Positions 18,929 to 27,993 of a stretch of DNA of 64,000 bases are shown piece after piece (the first letter of the stretch is position 1; each line of letters begins with the position of its first letter). Source of the stretch: Chryseolinea soli. GTDB lineage: Bacteria; Bacteroidota; Bacteroidia; Cytophagales; Cyclobacteriaceae. Under the pieces are notes generated by a model. It ran no database searches. It saw only the letters and a list, made by a program, of their open reading frames with translations, and had not been told where the DNA came from. The stretch covers positions 5,456,001 to 5,520,000 of the forward strand of contig NZ_CP032382.1 in assembly GCF_003589925.1 (NCBI RefSeq). Direction: 5' to 3'. Made by a program: the position numbers and the translations under genes.

Positions 18929-21900
18929 ATGTACAGATTTACGATTCTCTCTGTTTTTGTCTTTGGCAGTTATGGACTCTTCGCGCAGGATCAGCTCTCT
19001 CAAAACAAAGTGGAGAAGCTCTACCGCCGCGGCACCGAATTGGTGAACCACTCCAATTATGGAGCCGCCCGCCAGGTGTTCACCGACTTTCTCGCCCAGG
19101 CGTCGCCCACCGATTCGCGCAGGAGCGAGGCTGAATACTACGTCGCCTTCAGTGCCCTCAGCTTGGGGCATCGCGATGGTGAGAAACTCATCGACGATTT
19201 CATCGATCATAACCCCTCCAGCCCCAAAGCCTCGACCGCTTTTTACGACCTGGCCAATTTCTTTTATGGGGAAGGCAACTATATAAAGGCCTCGACCTAT
19301 TTCAAAAAAGTGGACTTCCCCGCGCTCACCCTGGACCAGCAAAGCCAGGGACATTTTAAGTGGGGTTACAGCTATTTCAACCAAAAGAAACTCGACGAAG
19401 CGCTGGAACAATTCAACTTTGTGAAGCGCCTCAGCAATGCCTACACACCGGCCTCCAATTATTATGCAGGTTTTATCGAATACTCCCGCGGCAAATACGA
19501 AGAGGCCCTCTTCGATCTGAAGAAGGCGGAGAGCAGCCCATCCTATGCCAACATTGTGCCTTACCTGATCGCGAATATTTATTATAAGCAAGGACGCTAT
19601 GACACCGTGATCGAATATGCCAACAGTTTGAAAGGACGCTCCGACTTGGGCAATGCCAACGAGATTGCCATGCTCGTAGCAGAAGCCCAATACTATAAAG
19701 GAGACTACAAAAAAGCGCTGGACTCCTATCAAAAATACCTAGACAACAATGCCAAGCCCGAGACCGGAGTCCTCTTCCGTGCCGGCTATGCCAACTATGC
19801 GGCGGGCAACACCGCCAAAGGCATCGAGTATTTGGATAAGGCCGCCGCGGCCAAAGATACCGTGAGCTACTATGCCTCCTATTACCTGGGCATTCTCTAT
19901 CTCAAACAAGGCAACAAGCCTTATGCACTGAACGCCTTTAGCTATGCCCGTAAAAACCCGAAAGACGAAAAGCTGGCCGAAGAGAGCTCGTTCCAATATG
20001 CAAAAGTATCCTACGATGCCGGCAAGCCCGACCAGGCCATCGACGAGTTTGAACGCTACCTCAAGGCGTATCCGTCCAGTAACCATACCGTGGAGGTGAA
20101 GGAGTTGCTGGCGCAAGCCTATGTGAACGGGAATAATTTCAACAAAGCCATCGAGTACATTGATGCATTGCCCACCCGCAACCAATACATCAACCAAGCA
20201 TACCAGAAGGCGGCCTACCTCAAAGGCTCCGAGCTGTTCAATAAAGAAGAATATGAAGAAGCGGTGACGTATTTCAAAAAGTCACTGGAGTTCCCCATCG
20301 ACCCCAACTACGTGGCGTTGGCAAGCTTTTGGTGTGGAGAGGCATTTTCCATTGGAAAGCAGTACGAGGAAGCCGCCACAAACTATTTGCGCGTTGTTGG
20401 ATTGGGAGGAGCGGTAGACCCCGACGTGTTGTTGAAGACCCGTTATGGATTGGGTTATGCCTACTTCAACCTTCAGACCTACGACAAAGCCCTGTTCAGC
20501 TTTAAAGAATTTGTGAACAAAGGCAATAAAGCCACCGTCAACTACGCCGACGGAGTGATCCGCCTGGGCGACTGCTACTATGTGAACCGTCAATACGACG
20601 ATGCACTGGCCAACTACAACAAGGCGCGCACCCTCGGCTCGACGGATAGCGACTACGTGCTGTTGCAGTCGGCCATGATCAACGGCATCCAACGCAAGTA
20701 TGGGGAGGCACGCAACCAGTTTGGCGACCTGATCAAAAACTATCCGAAGTCACAATACCGTGACGAGGCGGTTTTCCAACGGGCACAGTTTGAGATCGAA
20801 CAAGGTAACTACCAGGCCGCTGCCGATGGTCTTTCGCAGCTGATCCGCGAAGGCACCAACTCACGCTTCCTGCCCTATGCCTATATGCGCAGGGGAGCAT
20901 CCTACTTTAATCTGAAACAATACGATCGCACCATTTCGGACTACACGGCCGTGATCAATAAATTCCCGGGCCACCCGGCAGCCCAGGAAGCGCTGTTGCC
21001 CCTGCAAGAAGTGTTGAGCATTGCCGGCCGTTCGGCAGAGTTTGAGAAGTACCTCGCGCAGGTGAAACAATCCAGTCCCGACAACAAGGGTTTTGAGAAC
21101 ATCGAGTTTGAAACGGCGAAGAATTTTTACTTTGATCAGCAATATCAAAAGACTGTGAGCAGCTTCACCAGCTACCTGGCCGCCTATCCGCAAAGCACAA
21201 AAATTCCGGAAGCGCGCTACTACATGGCCGAGTCCTATTACCGGTTGAAGGACCTGGACAAAGCGCTGCCCATTTATCGTGAACTGAGCAATGATGCCAC
21301 GTTCACGCAAGCCAACAAAACCATCGCCCGGGTGGCCGATATTGAATTCAAGCAAGGCAAATACGATCAGGCGGTAAAATCCTTTCACCGGGTGGAACGG
21401 GTAGCGGCAAACAAGAAGGACCAATACAATGCCTGGTCGGGACTCATGGAGTCGTTCTACCTGCTCGGGCAATACGACTCGGCCGACGTGTATGCCAAGA
21501 TCATCATGGAACGGGGCAACGTGAATGCTGCCGCACAAAACAAAGCATCGCTGTACCTGGGTAAAACCGCCATGGCGCGGGGTGATCTGGAAGGTGCGAA
21601 AGATGAATTTTTGAATACCTTGAACTCAGCTCACGATGAATTCGGCGCGGAAGCCAAATATTCCCTGGCGCTCATCCTATATCAACAAAAGCAATACAAG
21701 GCGTCCTACGAAACACTGGTGAGCCTGAACAACGATTTCTCTTCCTATCAGGATTGGGTAGGGAAGTCCTTCCTCTTGCTGGCCGACAATTTTGTGGCCA
21801 TGGACGACCTGTTCCAGGCGAAAGCCACCTTGCAGTCGCTCATTGATAAATTCCCACTGCAAAGCGTGAAAGATGAAGCGCGTCGCCGGTTGACCGAACT

Positions 21901-21964
21901 GGACCAGAAAGAGGCCGAAAAACAAAAACAGCTCCAGGCCGATACCCTGGACAACAATCGTTAA
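18929..21964 (+). CDS. Exported tetratricopeptide repeat protein
   Basis: 1011 aa from the ATG at 18929, chosen because it begins a good signal peptide ('MYRFTILSVFVFGSYGLFAQ'). The frame is open further upstream to 18743, but that would overlap holA and place charged residues before the signal. Nearly the whole length consists of TPR/Sel1-like helical pairs with recurring 'YY.G.Y..A...F' patterns, for example 'AEYYVAFSALSLG', 'AEAQYYKGDYKKAL' and 'RLGDCYYVNRQYDDALANY'. The mature protein should be periplasmic and act as a scaffold. It is followed 12 bp later by an outer-membrane barrel gene, which suggests a common envelope function (inference). The C-terminus is rich in K/Q. Confidence 0.88.
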   Translation: MYRFTILSVFVFGSYGLFAQDQLSQNKVEKLYRRGTELVNHSNYGAARQVFTDFLAQASPTDSRRSEAEYYVAFSALSLGHRDGEKLIDDFIDHNPSSPKASTAFYDLANFFYGEGNYIKASTYFKKVDFPALTLDQQSQGHFKWGYSYFNQKKLDEALEQFNFVKRLSNAYTPASNYYAGFIEYSRGKYEEALFDLKKAESSPSYANIVPYLIANIYYKQGRYDTVIEYANSLKGRSDLGNANEIAMLVAEAQYYKGDYKKALDSYQKYLDNNAKPETGVLFRAGYANYAAGNTAKGIEYLDKAAAAKDTVSYYASYYLGILYLKQGNKPYALNAFSYARKNPKDEKLAEESSFQYAKVSYDAGKPDQAIDEFERYLKAYPSSNHTVEVKELLAQAYVNGNNFNKAIEYIDALPTRNQYINQAYQKAAYLKGSELFNKEEYEEAVTYFKKSLEFPIDPNYVALASFWCGEAFSIGKQYEEAATNYLRVVGLGGAVDPDVLLKTRYGLGYAYFNLQTYDKALFSFKEFVNKGNKATVNYADGVIRLGDCYYVNRQYDDALANYNKARTLGSTDSDYVLLQSAMINGIQRKYGEARNQFGDLIKNYPKSQYRDEAVFQRAQFEIEQGNYQAAADGLSQLIREGTNSRFLPYAYMRRGASYFNLKQYDRTISDYTAVINKFPGHPAAQEALLPLQEVLSIAGRSAEFEKYLAQVKQSSPDNKGFENIEFETAKNFYFDQQYQKTVSSFTSYLAAYPQSTKIPEARYYMAESYYRLKDLDKALPIYRELSNDATFTQANKTIARVADIEFKQGKYDQAVKSFHRVERVAANKKDQYNAWSGLMESFYLLGQYDSADVYAKIIMERGNVNAAAQNKASLYLGKTAMARGDLEGAKDEFLNTLNSAHDEFGAEAKYSLALILYQQKQYKASYETLVSLNNDFSSYQDWVGKSFLLLADNFVAMDDLFQAKATLQSLIDKFPLQSVKDEARRRLTELDQKEAEKQKQLQADTLDNNR

Positions 21965-21976
21965 TCATTTTTTGCG

Positions 21977-23692
21977 ATGAAGAGCAACAACATGCACGTA
22001 AGACATACAAAATCATTTTGGACCATACGCCTGGGAGTCCTCTTTGTGGCAGGACTTCTGGGGCACTATAGCGTGAGTGCGCAGCAAGGCACGACGCCAA
22101 AAAAGGATTGGGAAAAAGAGGGGGAGATCGAGGACGTAGAGATCGAGATCGTGAACAAACGCGAGATCACGTTGCCAAAGGCCAACCGGAATTTTGAAAA
22201 GATTCCTCCGCGTCCAGCCGAAACCATCAAGCCGCCGATCACCTACGACTTCCGGACCTTCAGTGTGCAGGCGCCTCCCATCAACCCGCCAATCAAACCC
22301 CTGAAGCTGAAAGTGGAAAGCCCCTCGAATGTTTATGGTGGCTATGTGCGGGCCGGATTTGGAAACTACGTTTCGCCATTGCTCGAAGCCTATTACAACA
22401 CGCGACGCGACAAGAACAAGCTCGTGGGCGCACACCTCTACCACAACAGCTCCGACAGGGGGCCGGTGGACGGACGCAATTCGGGTAGTGGCTCTACGGG
22501 TCTGTCGGTTTTTGGAAAGTCATTCAGCAATGCCATAGCCTTATCGGGCAATGCCGGATTTGAAAATCGAACCACACACTTCTACGGTTATAAGCCGGGC
22601 ACAGAGGTGGATGCAGCTTCGATAAAACAATCGTATAACCTCTTCAAACTTGGTGGCGAGCTGACCAATGCGACAAACGCTGATTTTGCCTACACCTTGG
22701 GTGCTACGTTCAGCCACATGGCCGACAAATACAAAGCCCGCGAAACAGAAGTAGACCTCAATTTCAGATCGGCCTATAAGCTGGACGAGGACTCGCGCAT
22801 CGCCATCAAAGCCGACTATTTTATGATCAGCCGCAAAGACGAGAAGGTGGAGGCAAAACCCCGCAGCTTGTTCCAGGTCACGCCGACCTATGAGTTCAAG
22901 GTCATCGACGACCTGAAGCTCAGCGTTGGGTTTGTGGCGGCCTTTGAGAACGATTCGATCGACAAGAAGAACACACACGTCTATCCCGACGTGAAGGCCT
23001 CCTATCCTTTGAGCCCTTCCGTGGAGGCTGTGGCCTACCTCAGTGGCGGCATGGAGAAGGTATCGCTGCAATCCCTGAGCAACGAAAACATCTGGCTGGC
23101 ACCGAACGTGCCGGTATTCCACACCAACAAAACGTTCGACTTTGGCGCCGGCCTTCGCGCCAAAGTAGGCAACAAGGTCTCGGCCCACGCCGGTCTGGCC
23201 TTCACCAACCTGAAGAACTGGTATTACTTTGTGAACACGACAACGGACGTCTCCAAGTTCACCACCGTGTATGACATCGACGGCACGAAGCGAACAAACT
23301 TCTATGCGGCCCTTAGCTATGCACAATCGGAAACGGCGAAGTTCATGGTGCGCGGAGACTATTACAGCTATGCAGCGGGAAGTGTTGCCGAAGCATGGCA
23401 TCGCCCCACGTATAAGCTTACGGCTAACGCTTCCATCAACGTGTATGATAAGATTCTCTTTAATGCCGACCTGATCGCGCAAGGTGGCATGAAGGCGCTG
23501 GATCCGGAAACCAGCAAGGCGGTATCCCTGAAAGGAGCGTTCGACCTGAACCTGAAGACGGAGTATTTGTTCTCGCAGAGCTTCTCGGCCTTTGTGCAGT
23601 TGAACAACATCACCTCGAGCAAGTATCCGTTGTTTCTCAACTATCCGGTGCGCGGGTTTCAGGTCATGGCAGGGATCACATGGAGCTTTTAG
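21977..23692 (+). CDS. Outer-membrane beta-barrel protein
   Basis: 571 aa. A signal peptide ends near 'HYSVSAQQG' (about 35). A short proline-rich periplasmic segment ('KIPPRPAETIKPPITYDF') precedes the barrel. From about 115 to the end the sequence alternates polar and hydrophobic residues in amphipathic strands and ends 'RGFQVMAGITWSF' with a terminal Phe, as required for BAM-dependent insertion. The pattern resembles the barrel of TonB-dependent receptors but without a plug domain, so a transport role is uncertain. It directly follows the TPR gene and is probably in the same operon. An in-frame ATG at 21992 is an alternative start. Confidence 0.82.
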   Translation: MKSNNMHVRHTKSFWTIRLGVLFVAGLLGHYSVSAQQGTTPKKDWEKEGEIEDVEIEIVNKREITLPKANRNFEKIPPRPAETIKPPITYDFRTFSVQAPPINPPIKPLKLKVESPSNVYGGYVRAGFGNYVSPLLEAYYNTRRDKNKLVGAHLYHNSSDRGPVDGRNSGSGSTGLSVFGKSFSNAIALSGNAGFENRTTHFYGYKPGTEVDAASIKQSYNLFKLGGELTNATNADFAYTLGATFSHMADKYKARETEVDLNFRSAYKLDEDSRIAIKADYFMISRKDEKVEAKPRSLFQVTPTYEFKVIDDLKLSVGFVAAFENDSIDKKNTHVYPDVKASYPLSPSVEAVAYLSGGMEKVSLQSLSNENIWLAPNVPVFHTNKTFDFGAGLRAKVGNKVSAHAGLAFTNLKNWYYFVNTTTDVSKFTTVYDIDGTKRTNFYAALSYAQSETAKFMVRGDYYSYAAGSVAEAWHRPTYKLTANASINVYDKILFNADLIAQGGMKALDPETSKAVSLKGAFDLNLKTEYLFSQSFSAFVQLNNITSSKYPLFLNYPVRGFQVMAGITWSF

Positions 23693-23737
23693 ACGGGGCG
23701 AAGGAGCGAAGGTAAGGGGTTGGCAAGCGGGGCATAT

Positions 23738-23768
23738 TTTGTAACCGTGAAATTTTCGTTTATTTTTG
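23738..23768 (+). promoter_or_regulatory. Bacteroidota-type promoter for the SPOR gene
   Basis: TTTG at 23738-23741 is followed by 19 bp and TATTTTTG at 23761-23768. This matches the -33 TTTG / -7 TAnnTTTG consensus. It shows that the in-frame TTG at 23766 cannot be the translation start and supports the ATG at 23808. Confidence 0.75.
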
Positions 23769-23807
23769 TATAATTACCCTGTTCCATCAACCCTTAACGC
23801 CCAGAAC

Positions 23808-24569
23808 ATGGCTAGAAGAAAAAAGACTACTGACGAACAAGTACCCGAGAATACAGATAATACCGACGATACCTTTGGCTTGCCCGAGGTGGACTACGAA
23901 CCTTTGAAGCGCGACACGCCTCCCGAACCCGAAGCGGTCGCCCCAGAACCTGAACCGATCACTCCCGAACCCGAGGCTCTTCCAGAAGGCGACTTGCAAG
24001 ACACGCCGCCGCGCTTTGAGGAATTTGAGCAACAGAAATTCAGCGACACCGAATATGAAGAAGAGCGCCCTGCAGTCTGGCCAAAAGTGCTGGGCATATT
24101 GTTATTACTGGCTGCCATAGGAGCGGGCGTATGGTATTTTGCCTATGAACAGCCGCGGGCGAAAGCATTAGCGGAAAAGATCGCACGCGAAAAACGGGAA
24201 GTCGAAGAAGCAAAGAGCAGACATATTGCCGACAGCATTGCCTCCGCCGAAGCAGAGGCTGCACGCCTAAAAGCAGAGGCTGAAAAGGCAGCTGCCAACC
24301 CGGCGCCAGGAACCATCGAAACCTTGAGTGGCCGCACAGGACGTTACTATGTTGTGATCGCAAGCTCGATCGACGGAGACCTGATCATGGATTTCGCAAA
24401 GAAACTCGCCGCCAAAGGCACGGGTTCCAAGATCATTCCACCGTTCGGTAAAACGAAATTTCACCGCCTGGCGGTGGCCGAAGCCGACACCTATGCCAAC
24501 GCCCAAGGCACCGCCGACGGCATGAAGGGTGGCGATTATGGCGATAAGGTCTGGGTTGTGAAATATTAA
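23808..24569 (+). CDS. SPOR domain-containing membrane protein
   Basis: 253 aa from the ATG at 23808, which lies 39 bp after a clear -7 box. Order: an acidic, proline-rich cytoplasmic N-terminus (about 1-85, many PEPE repeats), one membrane helix ('VLGILLLLAAIGAGVWYFAY', about 88-107), a charged Ala/Glu/Lys coiled-coil linker with 'AEAEAARLKAEAEKAA', and a C-terminal SPOR domain (about 175-253, 'GRYYVVIASSIDG' to 'DKVWVVKY'). SPOR domains bind denuded peptidoglycan, typically at division sites. Role in division or cell-wall remodelling is inferred from the family. A terminator follows the gene. Confidence 0.88.
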   Translation: MARRKKTTDEQVPENTDNTDDTFGLPEVDYEPLKRDTPPEPEAVAPEPEPITPEPEALPEGDLQDTPPRFEEFEQQKFSDTEYEEERPAVWPKVLGILLLLAAIGAGVWYFAYEQPRAKALAEKIAREKREVEEAKSRHIADSIASAEAEAARLKAEAEKAAANPAPGTIETLSGRTGRYYVVIASSIDGDLIMDFAKKLAAKGTGSKIIPPFGKTKFHRLAVAEADTYANAQGTADGMKGGDYGDKVWVVKY

Positions 24570-24576
24570 CAGCCGC

Positions 24577-24616
24577 TGCCGGAAGGTCCTCCAAAACCTG
24601 CCGGCAATGATTTTTT
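24577..24616 (+). terminator. Rho-independent terminator after SPOR gene
   Basis: TGCCGG at 24577-24582 can pair with CCGGCA at 24601-24606 (extended by GG/CC). The stem is followed by a run of six T at 24611-24616. Confidence 0.55.
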
Positions 24617-24677
24617 AAACTGGTTTCTAAACGGATCTGCCTCTCCGGAGCGTTATAGAAACACGATCGGTCTCACT

Positions 24678-25643
24678 ATGAAAGCACGAGAAGAAGAAAG
24701 CAAAAACCGGGTTATCGCCTTTTTCACCACGACGGGCATACAGGTGCTTTTGATCGTTTTGTCCTTTTTCATCATCGGATGGCGCGCTCCCGATCCCCCG
24801 TGGGAAGTGCTCGACCCGGGAGGCATCGAATTGAACTTTGGCACCGACAAGCAGGGCTACGGCGATGTGCAGCCGACCGAACCCATCGGCAACAACGGAG
24901 ACCAGCCCGAAGAAGCGAAGCAGCCTCAACCTCAACCCGAGGAGACCAAAGCCGAAGAAAAACAACCCGAAGTACGCGAGACAGCAAAACCGGTAGAGAC
25001 CAAAGCTGCCGACGAGAAGATCTTGGCTAGCAAAGACGAAGAAAGCCCGGTTGCTGTAAAGGAAAAGAAGGAAGAAGTCAAGGAGAAACCCAAGGAAAAA
25101 ACGGAGGAGAAAAAGCCAGAGGTGAAACCGGAGACCAAGCCCGAAGTGAAGGTCGAACCGGTTAAACCCAAAGTCGATTCAAAGGCCGTATACACACCGC
25201 CCAGCAACAGCAGTGCTCAAACAGAAGGAGACAATGCGGGCAAGAAAGAAGGCAAACCTGGCAACAATGGTGATGACCCCGGCAAGACGGGCGATAAAGG
25301 AAATCCGCAGGGAACATTAGATTCAAAAGCATTGTATGGCTCCCCGGGAAGTGGAGGAGGAACCGGTGGAGGAACCGGGATTGGCCTGGAGCTATCCGGG
25401 TGGGCCTGGGATGAGAAGCCCAACCCCAAAACGCCAAGCAACGAAACCGGCCGTCTCGTGTTTGAGATCGAGGTGGACCAGGATGGCAACGTGATAAAGG
25501 TGACGCGCCTGCAGAGTACCGTGAGTGCGGAAGCTGAACGGATCTGTCGCAATGCCGTACAGGATCTCACCTTTAGCAAGACGGGCGCTAACGTGCCCGA
25601 TAAGTCCGTGGGCAAGGTCACTTTCGTGTTCCGCTCCAGATAA
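24678..25643 (+). CDS. TonB-like energy transducer
   Basis: 321 aa. One N-terminal membrane helix ('GIQVLLIVLSFFIIGW', about 17-34) is followed by 'PPWEVLDPGGIELNFG', a motif common in Bacteroidota TonB-like proteins. A long Lys/Glu/Pro-rich periplasmic linker (about 75-190) and a Gly/Asn-rich stretch follow. The C-terminal domain (about 235-321) contains 'VFEIEVDQDGNVIKVT' and 'VGKVTFVFRSR', as in TonB C-terminal domains. Family role: passing proton-motive energy from ExbB/ExbD to outer-membrane receptors. No exbB or exbD is next to it here, so the partner must be elsewhere. Confidence 0.8.
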   Translation: MKAREEESKNRVIAFFTTTGIQVLLIVLSFFIIGWRAPDPPWEVLDPGGIELNFGTDKQGYGDVQPTEPIGNNGDQPEEAKQPQPQPEETKAEEKQPEVRETAKPVETKAADEKILASKDEESPVAVKEKKEEVKEKPKEKTEEKKPEVKPETKPEVKVEPVKPKVDSKAVYTPPSNSSAQTEGDNAGKKEGKPGNNGDDPGKTGDKGNPQGTLDSKALYGSPGSGGGTGGGTGIGLELSGWAWDEKPNPKTPSNETGRLVFEIEVDQDGNVIKVTRLQSTVSAEAERICRNAVQDLTFSKTGANVPDKSVGKVTFVFRSR

Positions 25644-25652
25644 GGTACGGGT

Positions 25653-25859
25653 ATGCAGCCCCGCTACATCGAATTTATCCACGACGTGCTCATCACGCTG
25701 CACCAAAACATCCGCGAGCTCAAGGAACGCCGGGGCTTTGCCGATCCCGAAGAACTTACCCACATCGAAGCGAAATTACTGGCCTACCAGGAAGTGCTGG
25801 CCATTCTTCAAGCCAGCGCCGACGAATTTCATATTCCCCGGGAAGAATCCGGGCTTTGA
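25653..25859 (+). CDS. Small helical protein between tonB-like gene and folC
   Basis: 68 aa, starting 9 bp after the preceding stop codon. The sequence looks like two amphipathic helices ('IEFIHDVLITLHQNIRELKER' split by 'GFADPEE', then 'LTHIEAKLLAYQEVLAIL'). There is no signal peptide, membrane segment or cysteine. Spacing and base composition fit a real gene co-transcribed with the transducer. The overlapping frame at 25525-25878 is a shadow. Function not recognised. Confidence 0.6.
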   Translation: MQPRYIEFIHDVLITLHQNIRELKERRGFADPEELTHIEAKLLAYQEVLAILQASADEFHIPREESGL

Positions 25860-25888
25860 AAATACTGGCGTTGCATAAAGGCAACGCT

Positions 25889-25896
25889 TACCTTTG
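25889..25896 (+). promoter_or_regulatory. -7 box (TACCTTTG) directly before folC
   Basis: A perfect TAnnTTTG lies only 6 bp before the ATG at 25903. A -33 element is weak (TTG at 25871-25873 with 15-bp spacing). If used, transcription would start at or within a few bases of the start codon. Confidence 0.45.
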
Positions 25897-25902
25897 TGCC
25901 CC

Positions 25903-27198
25903 ATGTCCCAAACGTACGCGGAGACGCTTCAATATCTCTACAGCAACCTGCCCATGTTCCAGCGCATCGGGGCAGCGGCGTTAAAGAACGACCTTAGCAA
26001 CACCCAGAAATTATGCGAGGCGCTGGGCAATCCCCAGAACAAATTCAAAAGCATTCACATCGCAGGAACCAATGGCAAAGGCAGCACGTCGCACATGCTG
26101 GCGTCGGTGTTTCAGTCGGCAGGCTATAAGACCGGGCTGTATACTTCGCCGCACCTGAAAGAGTTTACCGAGCGAATTCGTGTGAATGGAGCTGAGATTG
26201 AAAAGTCATTTGTGGTTGATTTCGCAGAGCGTGTAAAGCCGTTGATTGCAGAAATCGAGCCGTCGTTCTTTGAGATCACGGTGGTGATGGCGTTTGATTA
26301 TTTTGTGTTTTGCGGCGTAGACATTGCCATCGTGGAGGTGGGATTGGGAGGACGACTGGATTCCACCAACGTGATACGGCCCGAGTTGTCGGTCATCACG
26401 AATATCGGGTGGGATCACAAGGATATTTTGGGCGATACGTTGGAGAAGATCGCTGGCGAAAAGGCCGGCATCATCAAACCCAACGTGCCGGTGGTGATCA
26501 GCGAACGGCAACCGGGTATCGACAAGGTGTTTCTGGATCGCACAAAAAAACAAAAAGCTACCCTCTTCTTTGCTTCGGAGGAATATCATGTCGAGCAACA
26601 TGTGGTAGAGGGGCGAGTAACGCTTGAGGTTTTGCGCGATCGTGAAGTTCTATTGAATGAAATAACCCTGCCGTTGCAGGGGTTCTATCAACGCAAAAAT
26701 ATCGCGGGCGTTTTGAAGGCGGTAAACCTGATGCGGGGCATGGGATGGACGATCACCGGCCAGCAACTCCGTCAGGGCCTGGAACAGGTTGTCCAGCAAA
26801 CCGGATTGAAGGGACGCTGGCAAATACTCTCCACCCAACCGCTGACGGTATGCGATACTGGACACAATGTGGATGGCATGCACGAAGTGGTGCGCCAGAT
26901 TGAAGCGCAAGCCTACCAAAAGCTTTTTATGGTGATCGGCATGGTGAAAGACAAGGACATCCGCGATGTGCTGGCCCTTTTGCCAAAAGACGCGAACTAT
27001 TACTTTTGCCAGGCTAAAATCCCCCGGGCATTGGATGCTGAGTCGCTGTCGGCCATGGCGCTCGCAGCAGGGCTCCATGGAAAAGTAGTGTCCGATGTAA
27101 ACGAAGCCATCGGGGAGGCAAGGAAACAAGCCACAAAGGACGACATGATCTTCATTGGGGGGAGCACCTTTGTGGTGGCGGAAATAAACGATTTATGA
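25903..27198 (+). CDS. folC: Bifunctional folylpolyglutamate synthase/dihydrofolate synthase
   Basis: 431 aa from the ATG at 25903; a TTG at 25894 overlaps a -7 promoter box and is rejected. The ATP-binding loop 'IAGTNGKGSTSHML' (about 50-63), the 'GLYTSPHLKEFTERI' segment, 'IVEVGLGGRLDSTNV' and 'ITNIGWDHKDILGDT' are the defining Mur-ligase-family motifs of FolC; the C-terminal domain has 'VCDTGHNVDGMHEV'. The enzyme attaches glutamate to folates in the cytoplasm. The gene overlaps trmB by four bases (ATGA), so the two are translationally coupled. Confidence 0.95.
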   Translation: MSQTYAETLQYLYSNLPMFQRIGAAALKNDLSNTQKLCEALGNPQNKFKSIHIAGTNGKGSTSHMLASVFQSAGYKTGLYTSPHLKEFTERIRVNGAEIEKSFVVDFAERVKPLIAEIEPSFFEITVVMAFDYFVFCGVDIAIVEVGLGGRLDSTNVIRPELSVITNIGWDHKDILGDTLEKIAGEKAGIIKPNVPVVISERQPGIDKVFLDRTKKQKATLFFASEEYHVEQHVVEGRVTLEVLRDREVLLNEITLPLQGFYQRKNIAGVLKAVNLMRGMGWTITGQQLRQGLEQVVQQTGLKGRWQILSTQPLTVCDTGHNVDGMHEVVRQIEAQAYQKLFMVIGMVKDKDIRDVLALLPKDANYYFCQAKIPRALDAESLSAMALAAGLHGKVVSDVNEAIGEARKQATKDDMIFIGGSTFVVAEINDL

Positions 27199-27848
27199 AA
27201 CGAAAGCAGGAAAGATTTAGGATCATCGAAGCGCGCGAAAACGTCATCGAGCGCACCAAGGATATTTATGAGACCATCAAAGGGAACTGGCGCACCACCT
27301 ATTTCAAGAACGACAACCCCATCACGGTGGAACTGGCTTGTGGCCGTGGCGAATATACGGTGAGCCTGGCAAAACTTTTCCCCGAGAAGAATTTCATTGG
27401 TATCGACATAAAAGGCGAGCGCATTTGGAAAGGAAGCACGCTGGCCACCGAACAAAACCTGACCAACGTAGCCTTCTTGCGCACACCGATTTTATTGTTG
27501 GAGAATTTTTTCACACCCGGTGAGTTGGACGAAGTGTGGATCACGTTTCCCGACCCGCGGCCGCGCAAGCGCGACATCAAGCGAAGGCTCACCAGTCCTC
27601 GCTACATGGACATCTACAAAAAGCTGGTAAAACCCGGCAGCTACATCCGGCTGAAAACCGACAATACGCCACTCTACGAATACAGCCTGGAAGAAGCCCA
27701 AAATCGCACCGATATTTCCGATCTGCAGTTTACGGACGACATGTATAACTCCGCCTTGCGTCCCGAGTGTTTCGATATAAAAACACGTTATGAGGAACAT
27801 TTTGCGGCCCTGGGCGAGAAAATAAAATACCTGCGGTTTCATTTCTGA
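27195..27848 (+). CDS. trmB: tRNA (guanosine(46)-N7)-methyltransferase
   Basis: 217 aa. The SAM-binding motif is 'VELACGRGEYTVSLA' (about 49-63), followed by 'NFIGIDIKGERIWKG'. The RNA-binding and catalytic loop 'ITFPDPRPRKRDIKRRL' (about 115-131) is the family signature (usual form FPDPWPKKRH.KRR). 'YIRLKTDN' follows at about 155. It makes m7G46 in the variable loop of tRNA. The start overlaps the folC stop. Confidence 0.95.
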   Translation: MKRKQERFRIIEARENVIERTKDIYETIKGNWRTTYFKNDNPITVELACGRGEYTVSLAKLFPEKNFIGIDIKGERIWKGSTLATEQNLTNVAFLRTPILLLENFFTPGELDEVWITFPDPRPRKRDIKRRLTSPRYMDIYKKLVKPGSYIRLKTDNTPLYEYSLEEAQNRTDISDLQFTDDMYNSALRPECFDIKTRYEEHFAALGEKIKYLRFHF

Positions 27849-27913
27849 AATCAGCCTATATTTAGGTAACAATTTGATAACGGATCGTCCGCCGGGATGT
27901 CACACAACCTGTG

Positions 27914-27921
27914 TACTTTTG
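27914..27921 (+). promoter_or_regulatory. -7 box (TACTTTTG) upstream of phosphoesterase gene
   Basis: A consensus TAnnTTTG lies 72 bp before the ATG at 27994 in the only non-coding gap of this stretch. No clear TTTG occurs at the expected -33 distance. Confidence 0.45.
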
Positions 27922-27993
27922 TAGCGTAAGGTCAAGACATCATAGGTTTGAAGATTCCTTCGGATTCGTCTGAGGGAATCATTGTTTGCGAAA

